From: Thermocrispum municipale DSM 44069 | Lineage (GTDB): Bacteria; Actinomycetota; Actinomycetes; Mycobacteriales; Pseudonocardiaceae | Length of the DNA stretch: 51,383 nucleotides | NCBI RefSeq assembly: GCF_000427825.1 | Contig: NZ_ATYT01000019.1 | Location: 1-51,383 of the forward strand | Direction: 5' to 3' | Shown here: positions 25,576 to 32,530 of the stretch, piece by piece | How the letters are laid out: the number at the start of each line of letters is the position of its first letter | Position numbering within the stretch: position 1 is the first letter of the stretch | Translations under genes and position numbers: made by a program | Notes under the pieces: model-generated | Told to the model about the DNA's origin: nothing | What the model saw: only the letters and a program-made list of their open reading frames with translations | The model's database searches: none

Positions 25576-26819
25576 CCAGCCGCACTCCCCTGCCGCTCGA
25601 GAGAATCCGCGTCCTCGAGCTGGGCAATTACATCGCGGCGCCGACGGCCGGGCGCATGCTCGCCGACTTCGGTGCCGACGTGATCAAGGTGGAACGCCCC
25701 CGCACCGGTGACGAGCTGCGCAACTGGCGGCTCTACGCCGGCGAGACGTCGATGCTGTACCGAACGGTGAACCGCAACAAGCGGTCGATCGAGCTCGACC
25801 TGCGGACGCCGCGGGGACGGCGTGCCGTGCTCGACCTCGTCGCGAAATCCGACGTGCTCATCGAGAACTTCCGCCCGGGCACACTCGACCGTTGGGGGTT
25901 GGACGCGGCCACGCTCGCCGAGGCCAACCCCGAGCTCGTGGTCGCCCGCGTCTCCGCGTTCGGCCAGACCGGGCCGCTGTCCGCGCGCCCGGGTTTCGCG
26001 GCCGTCGCCGAGGCCTACGGAGGCCTTCGAGAACTCGTGGGCGAACCCGACCGGCCTCCGGCGCGAGTGGGTGTTTCGATCGGCGACTCGATCGCAGGCC
26101 TCTATGCGGCCTTTGGGGTCATGATGACGCTGTTCCAGCGGGAATCGGCGCGCGCGGCAGGCCGGCAGGGCCCGTCGCCGGTGAGCCAGCACATCGACGT
26201 GGCCCTGCATGAGGCCGTGTTCTCGATGATGGAATCCCTCGTGCCGGACCACTCCGCCTACGGCGTCCGCAGGGAGCGCGTCGGCGGTCGCATGGAAGGC
26301 ATCGCACCGACCAACGCCTACCCGTGCGCCGACGGCAGCTACGTCGTCATCGCGGGCAACAACGACGCGATCTTCAAGCGGTACATGAAGACCATCGGCA
26401 GGCCCGACCTCGCCGACGACCCCGGCCTGGCCACCAACGCCCAACGCTGGGCCCGGCGCGACGAGCTCGACGACGCGATCACCGCGTGGACCACTTCCCT
26501 ACCGCGTGCCGACGTGCTGAGGATCCTCGACTCCGCGGGGGTGCCGGCCGGACCGATCATGTCCGCCGCCGACATCACCGACGACCCGCAGTTCCGCGCC
26601 CGCGCGATGATCCAACAGTTACCGGTGGAGGTGGACGGCGAGGAGCGCGAGGTGGCCTTTCCCGGCATCGTCCCGCTGCTCGGCGGCACTTCGCTGCCCG
26701 TCCGATCCGTCGGCCCGGACCTCGGCGAGCACAACGAAGAGGTCTTGTGTGGCCTGCTCGGCTGGACGCGGGAGGACATCGACCGGATGCGCGAAGAAGC
26801 GGCCGACAGCGGCCGGTGA
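25572..26819 (+). CDS. CaiB/BaiF-type (class III) CoA-transferase
   Basis: 415 residues. The N-terminal signature RVLELGNYIAAPTAGRMLADFGADVIKVE and the catalytic Asp172 in GVSIGDSIAGLYAA are typical of family III CoA-transferases. Such enzymes move CoA from succinyl-CoA or another donor to a carboxylic acid. As the last gene of an alcohol/aldehyde oxidation operon coupled to an HMG-CoA-lyase-like enzyme, it most likely activates the acid made by the aldehyde dehydrogenase so that the lyase can cleave it. Confidence 0.93.
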   Translation: MTSRTPLPLERIRVLELGNYIAAPTAGRMLADFGADVIKVERPRTGDELRNWRLYAGETSMLYRTVNRNKRSIELDLRTPRGRRAVLDLVAKSDVLIENFRPGTLDRWGLDAATLAEANPELVVARVSAFGQTGPLSARPGFAAVAEAYGGLRELVGEPDRPPARVGVSIGDSIAGLYAAFGVMMTLFQRESARAAGRQGPSPVSQHIDVALHEAVFSMMESLVPDHSAYGVRRERVGGRMEGIAPTNAYPCADGSYVVIAGNNDAIFKRYMKTIGRPDLADDPGLATNAQRWARRDELDDAITAWTTSLPRADVLRILDSAGVPAGPIMSAADITDDPQFRARAMIQQLPVEVDGEEREVAFPGIVPLLGGTSLPVRSVGPDLGEHNEEVLCGLLGWTREDIDRMREEAADSGR

Positions 26820-27081
26820 CCCCACCCGCGCGAACCCGGCAGCCTCGCACTCCATCCGTGCGAACCTTGCAGCCTCCTCCCACTCTCATCCGGCCAGGTG
26901 CTGACGGCATCGCCGTGCTTCCTCGCGTCAACTCCGGGACCGGACCTGCACTGTGGCCGCATAAGGGACGCGGCACGAGATCTCCCGCTTCAGCGGATGG
27001 GTCGTCAGGTAGACGCGAACGCACGGCGGCCTTCCTGTCCGGCCTGGCAGTTCACTCGACGCTCGCAGCGGAACCACCTAC
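26820..27081. other. Intergenic stretch downstream of the catabolic operon
   Basis: With the promoter that follows, 304 bp without a gene. The only structure seen is an imperfect direct repeat of about 20 bp: GCGCGAACCCGGCAGCCTC near 26828 and CGTGCGAACCTTGCAGCCTC near 26857. Open frames here are short and do not look like proteins. No clear terminator hairpin was recognised after the CoA-transferase gene. Confidence 0.4.
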
Positions 27082-27109
27082 TTGGCGGTTCCTGTCACTC
27101 TGACAGTAA
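27082..27109 (+). promoter_or_regulatory. Promoter with embedded palindrome for the NUDIX-phosphorylase cassette
   Basis: TTGGCG at 27082-27087 and a weak -10 around CAGTAA at 27104-27109 are about 16 bp apart. Between and overlapping them is the perfect palindrome CTGTCA-CTC-TGACAG at 27092-27106. The translational start at 27124 is so near that the leader would be very short. An operator for the NrtR-like product of the first gene (autoregulation) is a reasonable inference. Confidence 0.5.
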
Positions 27110-27123
27110 GCCACGGTTGAAAG

Positions 27124-27846
27124 GTGCTTGACAACAAGTGGGCGCCGCCGAGGGTCCTCGTAGCCGTCGATCTTGTGATCTTGACGCTCCGCGAAGCCAA
27201 GCTTCACGTCCTGCTCACCGAGCGCGGCATCGATCCGTTTCGCGGCACCTACGCGCTTCCAGGAGGTTTCCTGAACAACGACAAGGAGGACCTCCTCGCT
27301 GCTGCACATCGCGAACTGCAGGAGGAAACCGCCCTCGATCCTGAGAATCTCCACCTCGAGCAGCTGGGAGCTTATGGCGCCCCAGAGCGTGATCCGCGGG
27401 GGCGCGTGATCTCGATCGCCTACCTCGCCATATCGCCAGAATTACCCGAACCATCCGCCGGCGGCGACGTCACGGACGCAGCGTGGCGCCTGGTGGATGA
27501 CGTGACGTCAGGACGACTCACGCTGGCATTCGATCATCATCACATTCTCGAGGAAGGCATCGAACGCGCTCGAAGCAAACTGGAACGAACAACACTTGCC
27601 ACCGCATTCTGCGGCGAGACATTCACCATCGCCGACCTCCAGCGGGTCTACGAGGCCGTATGGGGAGTACGGCTGGATCCGCGCAACTTCTACCGCAAAG
27701 CGCAGCACGCTCCTGGCTTCATCGTCCCGGTTGAGGCCGGCCGGCGGTCCACCAGAGGCCGGCCAGCCAAGTTGTTCCGCGCTGGACCGAGCAAGGTTCT
27801 GCAACCGCCCATCACCCGCCCGCACGCCACTTGGGGGAATCGATGA
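27124..27846 (+). CDS. NUDIX domain-winged helix regulator (NrtR-like)
   Basis: 240 residues. The N-terminal ~145 residues form a NUDIX domain with PGGFLNNDKEDLLAAAHRELQEETAL. The box is near-canonical but has one extra residue in the G-to-E loop and Ala for the last Gly, so hydrolysis may be lost. The C-terminal part (FTIADLQRVYEAVWGVRLDPRNFYRK, then a GRPAKLFRA wing) matches the NrtR DNA-binding domain. NrtR proteins sense ADP-ribose-type nucleotides and control NAD metabolism genes. Here it is followed by an overlapping (ATGA) nucleoside-phosphorylase-fold gene, so it probably senses a nucleotide and controls this cassette, including itself. The GTG start has an AAAGG almost touching it, consistent with a near-leaderless transcript. 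Confidence 0.85.
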   Translation: MLDNKWAPPRVLVAVDLVILTLREAKLHVLLTERGIDPFRGTYALPGGFLNNDKEDLLAAAHRELQEETALDPENLHLEQLGAYGAPERDPRGRVISIAYLAISPELPEPSAGGDVTDAAWRLVDDVTSGRLTLAFDHHHILEEGIERARSKLERTTLATAFCGETFTIADLQRVYEAVWGVRLDPRNFYRKAQHAPGFIVPVEAGRRSTRGRPAKLFRAGPSKVLQPPITRPHATWGNR

Positions 27847-28988
27847 CACGGGATCCGGTCGTGATTCTGTCCGCACTCAACGTCGAATATGACGCGCTGC
27901 GTCACCACTTGACCGACATCGAGACTGACCACCATCCACGGGGAACTCGGTTCGAGATTGGCACTGTGCGGGGCACGAGCGATCGAGTCGTACTCGGCCT
28001 TGTCGGTACCGGTAACAACAGTGCCGCCGTATTGGCAGAGCGCGCGATCCAGCACTTCTCTCCCGGCGTCCTGCTGTTCTCCGGGGTTGCGGGTGCTGTG
28101 TGGGATCTGCCACTGGGGGACGTAGTGGTCGCCACCCGCGTTTACGCGTATCACGGCGCTACCAGCGAAGACGATGGTACGAAAGCTCGGCCACGCTCCT
28201 GGGAAATTCCGCACGAGTTGCACCAGATCGCCACTCACATCGCCCGGTCCGGAAGCTGGACGTCCCGACTGCCCCTTTCCGCCCCGAAACCGACAGTGCA
28301 TTTCGGACCGATCGCCGCTGGCGAAGTCGTGCACAACTCGCGCGTCTCCTACGACGCCATCTGGGTTCGCGAACACTTCAACGACGCTTACGCGTTCGAG
28401 ATGGAAGGCGCCGGAGTCGCCCAAGCGGGCCACCTCTCCGGCGTCTCGGTGGGAGTCGTACGCGGCCTCAGTGACCGGGCAGACGGAAGCAAAGGATCAA
28501 CCAACGACCGCCGGTGGCAGCCACGGGCAGCCGGAGCAGCCGCCGCGTTCGCCGTACAACTCGCCAGCGAACTCAGCGAACGGAGCCGCAGCGTGACGAC
28601 GCCGTCCGAGATTCCCCACCAGGGCAAACTGAAGGTAACTAACGTCGCACACGGCCCGGCAGGCATCCAGGGCGTTCACATCGACCGAAGTGTCGTCATC
28701 CAAAACACTCCCCAGCTGCCGCAATCCGCGTCTGACCTCGTCGCGGAGCTGCGATCGCTCAGAGCGCAGCTCGACAATGCTCGGGCAACGGGAGCCATTG
28801 ACACCGACACTCTCCAAGCCGCGCATGCCGAAATTGACCAGGCCGAGTCCGCGCTCAGCGCGGGCGGCCCGGATGCGAAGAGCCGCGTCGTCATGTCGTT
28901 GAAACGCCTACGAGGACTTGCGATTGACGTCGTTGACGTCGCCGCCAACGTGGCTGTCCTCCTCACTGCCGCGGGGGCGTTGCCATGA
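27843..28988 (+). CDS. Nucleoside phosphorylase/nucleosidase-fold protein with GIQG motif and C-terminal helical region
   Basis: 381 residues from ATG 27843 (GGGGGA just upstream). Residues ~5-245 are a PNP/MTA-SAH-nucleosidase fold: LLFSGVAGAVWDLPLGDVVV, the substrate-binding AFEMEGAGVAQAGH (Glu188) and RGLSDRADGSK with the catalytic-type Asp211. Residues ~268-290 (AHGPAGIQGVHIDRSVVIQN) resemble a short beta/amyloid-type signalling motif, followed by a charged helical hairpin and a hydrophobic C-terminal helix (~355-380) that could enter or touch a membrane. In bacterial NLR-type conflict systems this fold is a known effector. It overlaps both neighbours by ATGA. Substrate and activity are not known. 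Confidence 0.82.
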   Translation: MTRDPVVILSALNVEYDALRHHLTDIETDHHPRGTRFEIGTVRGTSDRVVLGLVGTGNNSAAVLAERAIQHFSPGVLLFSGVAGAVWDLPLGDVVVATRVYAYHGATSEDDGTKARPRSWEIPHELHQIATHIARSGSWTSRLPLSAPKPTVHFGPIAAGEVVHNSRVSYDAIWVREHFNDAYAFEMEGAGVAQAGHLSGVSVGVVRGLSDRADGSKGSTNDRRWQPRAAGAAAAFAVQLASELSERSRSVTTPSEIPHQGKLKVTNVAHGPAGIQGVHIDRSVVIQNTPQLPQSASDLVAELRSLRAQLDNARATGAIDTDTLQAAHAEIDQAESALSAGGPDAKSRVVMSLKRLRGLAIDVVDVAANVAVLLTAAGALP

Positions 28989-30982
28989 ACACGGGTTCTC
29001 GAGAAGTACATAACGAAGCGCACATCGCAGGCATCCAAGGTGACCACGTCGAAGGTTCGACCTCAATCGTCAATCAAAACGTCGAAAACTCGACTTCCAT
29101 CATCAACAACTACACGTATATATCCAAGATTCCCCTGAGCCCATCAGGCAAATTGGACTACGGGAAGCGCTGTCTGGCCGGCGGAAATCCGATTGGCGCT
29201 CGCAGGTATTTCGAGGAAGCAATATCTGACGGCTTGTCGTCCGCTGAAGTCTACTTTCATCTCGCGCTCGCAATATTCAGCAAACGCTCTATCCGCGATC
29301 TGACAACTAGCGATCGCAAGCAACTTGAGCACATTGAAGAGCAGTTACGGGATATCCCGGAAGACCGATGGTCCGCCGGCCTGAAGGCCGTATTCCAATT
29401 GGCGCAGCCCAACAGCAGAGATCAGCCAGATCATCAGTGCGGCCTGAAGCTGTTCTACGATCTACCTGAAGATTTGCAGGCAGCGATCCAACAGCACCTG
29501 AACCTGACGTTGAACAGCGTCGTAACCGATGCACTCTGGGACAATCGCAAAGAATCCGCCAAACGCGAGCAATTGGCCAATGATCGAACTGGACGCGCAT
29601 GGGCATTCTTTCAGCCGGAGCCTGCCAGACCGCGAGCTAAGCGCCCTGCTCGCCCGGAAACGCTACCTAGCACACGAACCATTGTATGGTCAATTACGGC
29701 TGTTATCGTATTCGGCTTTCTCGGCGCGCGAATCCTGACTCAACTCGCCCTGTGGCCCACACTAAGTTACCTGACCGCGGCGATCGCGGCATTCCCTGCA
29801 CTGTACTCAGGCGCTCGATGGAAGTTCCACATCGACACCATCATCGAACAGGACCGCATACACCACGGAACGCCGCGAATCAACACGGCACCACCGAATG
29901 GATTCACCAGACAGGTCCACGAGCACTTCGACTACTTTTTTGCGAAATATCACCCACGTAATTTGACGGTCGATCAATGGCTCGCCAAAAGCGCTGGGAT
30001 CCGCCTGCACTTCGGCAATGAACTGGCCGACATATACCGCGAGCAAAGAATCAAACCCGGCCAAATAAATTGGCTAATTCGAAGTATCGCGCAGAAAACG
30101 AGAGATCGCTACCTGAGCGGCAGCCTTCACACGTATCGCGACAAGTACTCACCACCACTGAAGACGGTGTCGGCTTGCATGGTATCGTCCTCCGCTTGCG
30201 TCGTGGCACTATTCTTTATCGTCACTCATGCGATCAAGACCCTTGATTTCGCAAGCCTTGCGGCTACCAGTATCATCATCGCTTGCAGCCGGCCTGTTGT
30301 CGTCGGATGGCTCCACCACCTCGCCGACTGGCAAACGTACGAGGACGCCATAAGGAACTTTCGGCAAACACTTACCGAACGCACGGAGCAGTACAACCAA
30401 TGGCGTCAGCGCCTCGCCGCTCTACGGCCCAGCGACCTCGAAATTGAAACCTGGCTCAATGCCGATAAAACCATGATTCTGGCGCACGCACTAAATGTTT
30501 ACAAGCTGCGCATGAGCGACGTGATCGATCACAGTTTCTTGCTTACCGCTGAACGCCCTTGCCAAACGCAACGCGAAAAGGGCGGACCTGCGCGACATTC
30601 CCGATATCGAGTGCTTCTGATATTGATATCTCGCGACGGCGTGCGTGAGTTCGAGACTGTTTTGAATTTCCACAAAGCAACATACGCCGGGGAAGAACGT
30701 CGAAATTACCGATTCGACGCGATTTCATCGATCGATGTCACGAAGTCGCCCGACCTGAGTCATTCCCTCTCGTTGACTCTGACCAACGGTCCCACACGGA
30801 CCATCACTGTGGGACGAACGTGGAACGCGATCGAGACACCCAGGGAACCACCGGGGAGGGACGATGAGCAGGCAGTGCGTGTCGACCTCGAATCCGCAGG
30901 CTTCTCGCACACGCTGCACCTCTTGGAGGGCATTGCCGCTGAGGGCAGGCCGTGGCTACAGCATGGCGTTGAGCGGCTGTGA
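28985..30982 (+). CDS. Four-TM membrane protein with N-terminal GIQG motif, partner of the phosphorylase-fold protein
   Basis: 665 residues, unrecognised family. Residues 11-45 hold AHIAGIQGDHVEGSTSIVNQ plus an Asn/Ser-rich stretch, matching the motif in the upstream protein. Residues ~50-180 are helical and TPR/Sel1-like (KRCLAGGNPIGARRYFEEAI). Hydrophobic pairs at ~233-255/256-277 and ~395-417/420-441 give four membrane segments with a ~115-residue loop between pairs. Residues ~540-660 are beta-rich (YRVLLILISRDG, SLTLTNGPTRTITVG). The coding sequence is visibly richer in A/T than its neighbours, indicating horizontal acquisition. Start ATG 28985 overlaps the upstream stop. It may be a membrane-acting effector or sensor in the same system; that is inference. 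Confidence 0.75.
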   Translation: MNTGSREVHNEAHIAGIQGDHVEGSTSIVNQNVENSTSIINNYTYISKIPLSPSGKLDYGKRCLAGGNPIGARRYFEEAISDGLSSAEVYFHLALAIFSKRSIRDLTTSDRKQLEHIEEQLRDIPEDRWSAGLKAVFQLAQPNSRDQPDHQCGLKLFYDLPEDLQAAIQQHLNLTLNSVVTDALWDNRKESAKREQLANDRTGRAWAFFQPEPARPRAKRPARPETLPSTRTIVWSITAVIVFGFLGARILTQLALWPTLSYLTAAIAAFPALYSGARWKFHIDTIIEQDRIHHGTPRINTAPPNGFTRQVHEHFDYFFAKYHPRNLTVDQWLAKSAGIRLHFGNELADIYREQRIKPGQINWLIRSIAQKTRDRYLSGSLHTYRDKYSPPLKTVSACMVSSSACVVALFFIVTHAIKTLDFASLAATSIIIACSRPVVVGWLHHLADWQTYEDAIRNFRQTLTERTEQYNQWRQRLAALRPSDLEIETWLNADKTMILAHALNVYKLRMSDVIDHSFLLTAERPCQTQREKGGPARHSRYRVLLILISRDGVREFETVLNFHKATYAGEERRNYRFDAISSIDVTKSPDLSHSLSLTLTNGPTRTITVGRTWNAIETPREPPGRDDEQAVRVDLESAGFSHTLHLLEGIAAEGRPWLQHGVERL

Positions 30983-31039
30983 GTCTCTCGTCAACCTAGT
31001 TTGCACGCATCGCCTCGCAACTCACAGCGTCTTGCCACC

Positions 31040-31435
31040 ACCTGTCCTCGAGTCGGTCCTCCCCCACGTGCCTTGGAGGTTCGAGAGGCCGTAAAGCGCA
31101 AGATTGCGGAAACGGACGGCTCGCCGGATGCGCGGCTCTTCACCAGACCACGAGGCGGACGAATCGCCGTGCCGTTCTCCGCGACGCCACCCACTGGGAC
31201 GAGGTCGTGTCAGCTCTCGGCCATCAGCAACTGCGACGGCACCACCTACGGCACACCGCTCTGACGAGGCTTGCCGACGCAGGAGTGCCTGTTCATCACC
31301 TACAGAAGACTCGATCACCACCACTCAGCGGTACCGCACCCAGACCGTCAGTCGGTTACCGACGCTGGGGATTTGCTCCATAAGTACCTGTCCGCACCCC
31401 ACTGCGCGCCCGCGGTCCGGATCCGCCGCCCCGCA
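31040..31435 (+). pseudogene. Decayed tyrosine integrase
   Basis: Fragments of an integrase C-terminal half are spread over several frames: SPDARLFTRPRGGRIA near 31112-31160, then LRDATHWDEVVSALG and RHHLRHTALTRLADAGVPVH in another frame (31168-31310, with the HxxR motif), then DSITTTQRY with the nucleophile Tyr (near 31312-31345), then SVTDAGDLLHKYLS in yet another frame. At least two or three frameshifts make it inactive. It resembles the intact integrase at 14413-15660 (LRDATHWD versus VRDATNWD) and has the same orientation and position relative to a tRNA-Pro(GGG), about 100 bp away. It marks an older integration event. Confidence 0.8.
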
Positions 31436-31492
31436 AATGCCCACAGGAGAGAGCCGAAGTTGATCTTTTCGACCCACGCACCGCCCGGCACG

Positions 31493-31524
31493 AAAAGGGC
31501 CGCTGACCTGGTAGTCAGCGGCCC
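31493..31524 (-). terminator. Rho-independent terminator of tRNA-Pro copy 2
   Basis: GGGCCGCTGAC at 31497-31507 and GTCAGCGGCCC at 31514-31524 form a perfect 11-bp stem with a 6-base loop. On the minus strand the hairpin is followed by TTTT (complement of AAAA at 31493-31496), directly behind the tRNA 3' end. Confidence 0.88.
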
Positions 31525-31536
31525 TCCATCACACCG

Positions 31537-31611
<75 letters not shown>

Positions 31612-31811
31612 TGTGCCGCCCAGCCTAGCGTCTGCGGGCTGCCGACATCCGGGTGACCCCGGGGCCGCCAGGACAGGTCGCGAAATGATCACCAACGAGT
31701 CTCAACCGGTCGTCGGATGCCGTCCGGCTGCTCCATTCGGTTAACGACGGAACTGTGTCCGGCGACACAACGTCACACAGGCGTCGATGACCAGCGGGGA
31801 AAGGCACAGCG

Positions 31812-32081
31812 ATGACCGGGGGCGACGAACTCAACCATCGGGAGCGGGCGACGCTGCGGGCGGTGGCTCGCGGCGGCGCCGAGATCACCCTGAGCGTGGA
31901 GCCGGATCTGTTCATCGACGGGCTCGCGTGCTGTGACCAGAGCACCGTCCACCGCCTTGCTCATCGTGGCCTGATCAGGCCGAGCCGCCCCGGTTCGGCA
32001 GGCGAACGGGTCCCCGCGGAGATCACCGACGTGGGCCGCGCGGCGCTCGGCGCTATACCGCAATCCGGGCAAGCAGCGTGA
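31812..32081 (+). CDS. Small winged-helix-like hypothetical protein, paralogue A
   Basis: 89 residues, strongly similar over its whole length to the protein at 32190-32450 (shared ELNHRERATLRAVA, PDLFIDGLA, CDQ, GERVPAxxTxxGRAAL). The RRGLI ... GERVPAEITDVGRAAL pattern resembles the end of a winged helix. The ATG has GGGGAAAGG at a good distance upstream. Function unknown; no catalytic motif. Tandem duplication of an actinobacterial family is the likely origin. Confidence 0.65.
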   Translation: MTGGDELNHRERATLRAVARGGAEITLSVEPDLFIDGLACCDQSTVHRLAHRGLIRPSRPGSAGERVPAEITDVGRAALGAIPQSGQAA

Positions 32082-32113
32082 CACGTTTGTGTCGTCGGCC
32101 ACATTGAGACAGT

Positions 32114-32129
32114 GTGATCTAGGTATCAC
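32114..32129. promoter_or_regulatory. Dyad GTGAT-N6-ATCAC upstream of paralogue B
   Basis: A 5-6-5 inverted repeat (GTGAT CTAGGT ATCAC) lies 60 bp upstream of the second small gene, with a TTTAAT at 32134-32139 that could act as a -10 element. It may be an operator; nothing else supports it. Confidence 0.35.
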
Positions 32130-32189
32130 GGGCTTTAATGGAAGGCAACATCCCGGCGACAGGTCGGGAAGCAGGAAGGGAGCGCGACC

Positions 32190-32450
32190 GTGTCTGGGCC
32201 GGTCGTCGAGTTGAACCATCGAGAGCGGGCCACCCTGCGAGCGGTGGCCCAGAACATGGCCGAACTCACCTGCAGCCGCGTACCGGACCTCTTCATCGAC
32301 GGGTTGGCCTTCTGCGATCAGGCCACCGCGCGTGAACTGGTCCGTCGTGGCCTTATCGCCGCGGTACGGAAGGGGCGCGCGGGCGAGCGCGTACCCGCCG
32401 TGCTGACCGAGGCGGGCCGGGCAGCGCTCAACATCGCGCCCGCGGCCTGA
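32190..32450 (+). CDS. Small winged-helix-like hypothetical protein, paralogue B
   Basis: 86 residues, the second member of the tandem pair. The sequence VVELNHRERATLRAVAQ ... CSRVPDLFIDGLAFCDQATARELVRRGLI ... GERVPAVLTEAGRAAL aligns with paralogue A without gaps in the core. Start GTG 32190 has GGAAGGGAG about 8 bp upstream. Acts presumably in the cytoplasm, possibly binding DNA; the function is not known. Confidence 0.7.
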   Translation: MSGPVVELNHRERATLRAVAQNMAELTCSRVPDLFIDGLAFCDQATARELVRRGLIAAVRKGRAGERVPAVLTEAGRAALNIAPAA

Positions 32451-32475
32451 CAAGCCCGCTCGGCGAAACGTGCCG

Positions 32476-32518
32476 CTTCGTCGGGGCGTCCGACCAGTCG
32501 GCGGCCGCCCCGACGAAG
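32476..32518. terminator. Bidirectional hairpin between the small paralogue and der
   Basis: CTTCGTCGGGGCG at 32476-32488 and CGCCCCGACGAAG at 32506-32518 form a perfect 13-bp stem with a 17-base loop, located between convergent genes. There is no T tract, as is common in high-GC actinobacteria, but the position supports termination from both sides. Confidence 0.65.
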
Positions 32519-32530
32519 CCGGCATCACCG

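Noticed and set aside
31104-31463. Plus-strand ORF of 119 codons next to tRNA-Pro copy 2
   Set aside because: Only part of it reads as integrase (TTTQRY); the family sequence jumps between frames, so it is a pseudogene and not an independent gene.
32101-32150. SoxR- or FNR-type box upstream of the small paralogue
   Set aside because: The GTGAT-N6-ATCAC dyad does not match those consensus sites well enough; kept only as an unnamed dyad.
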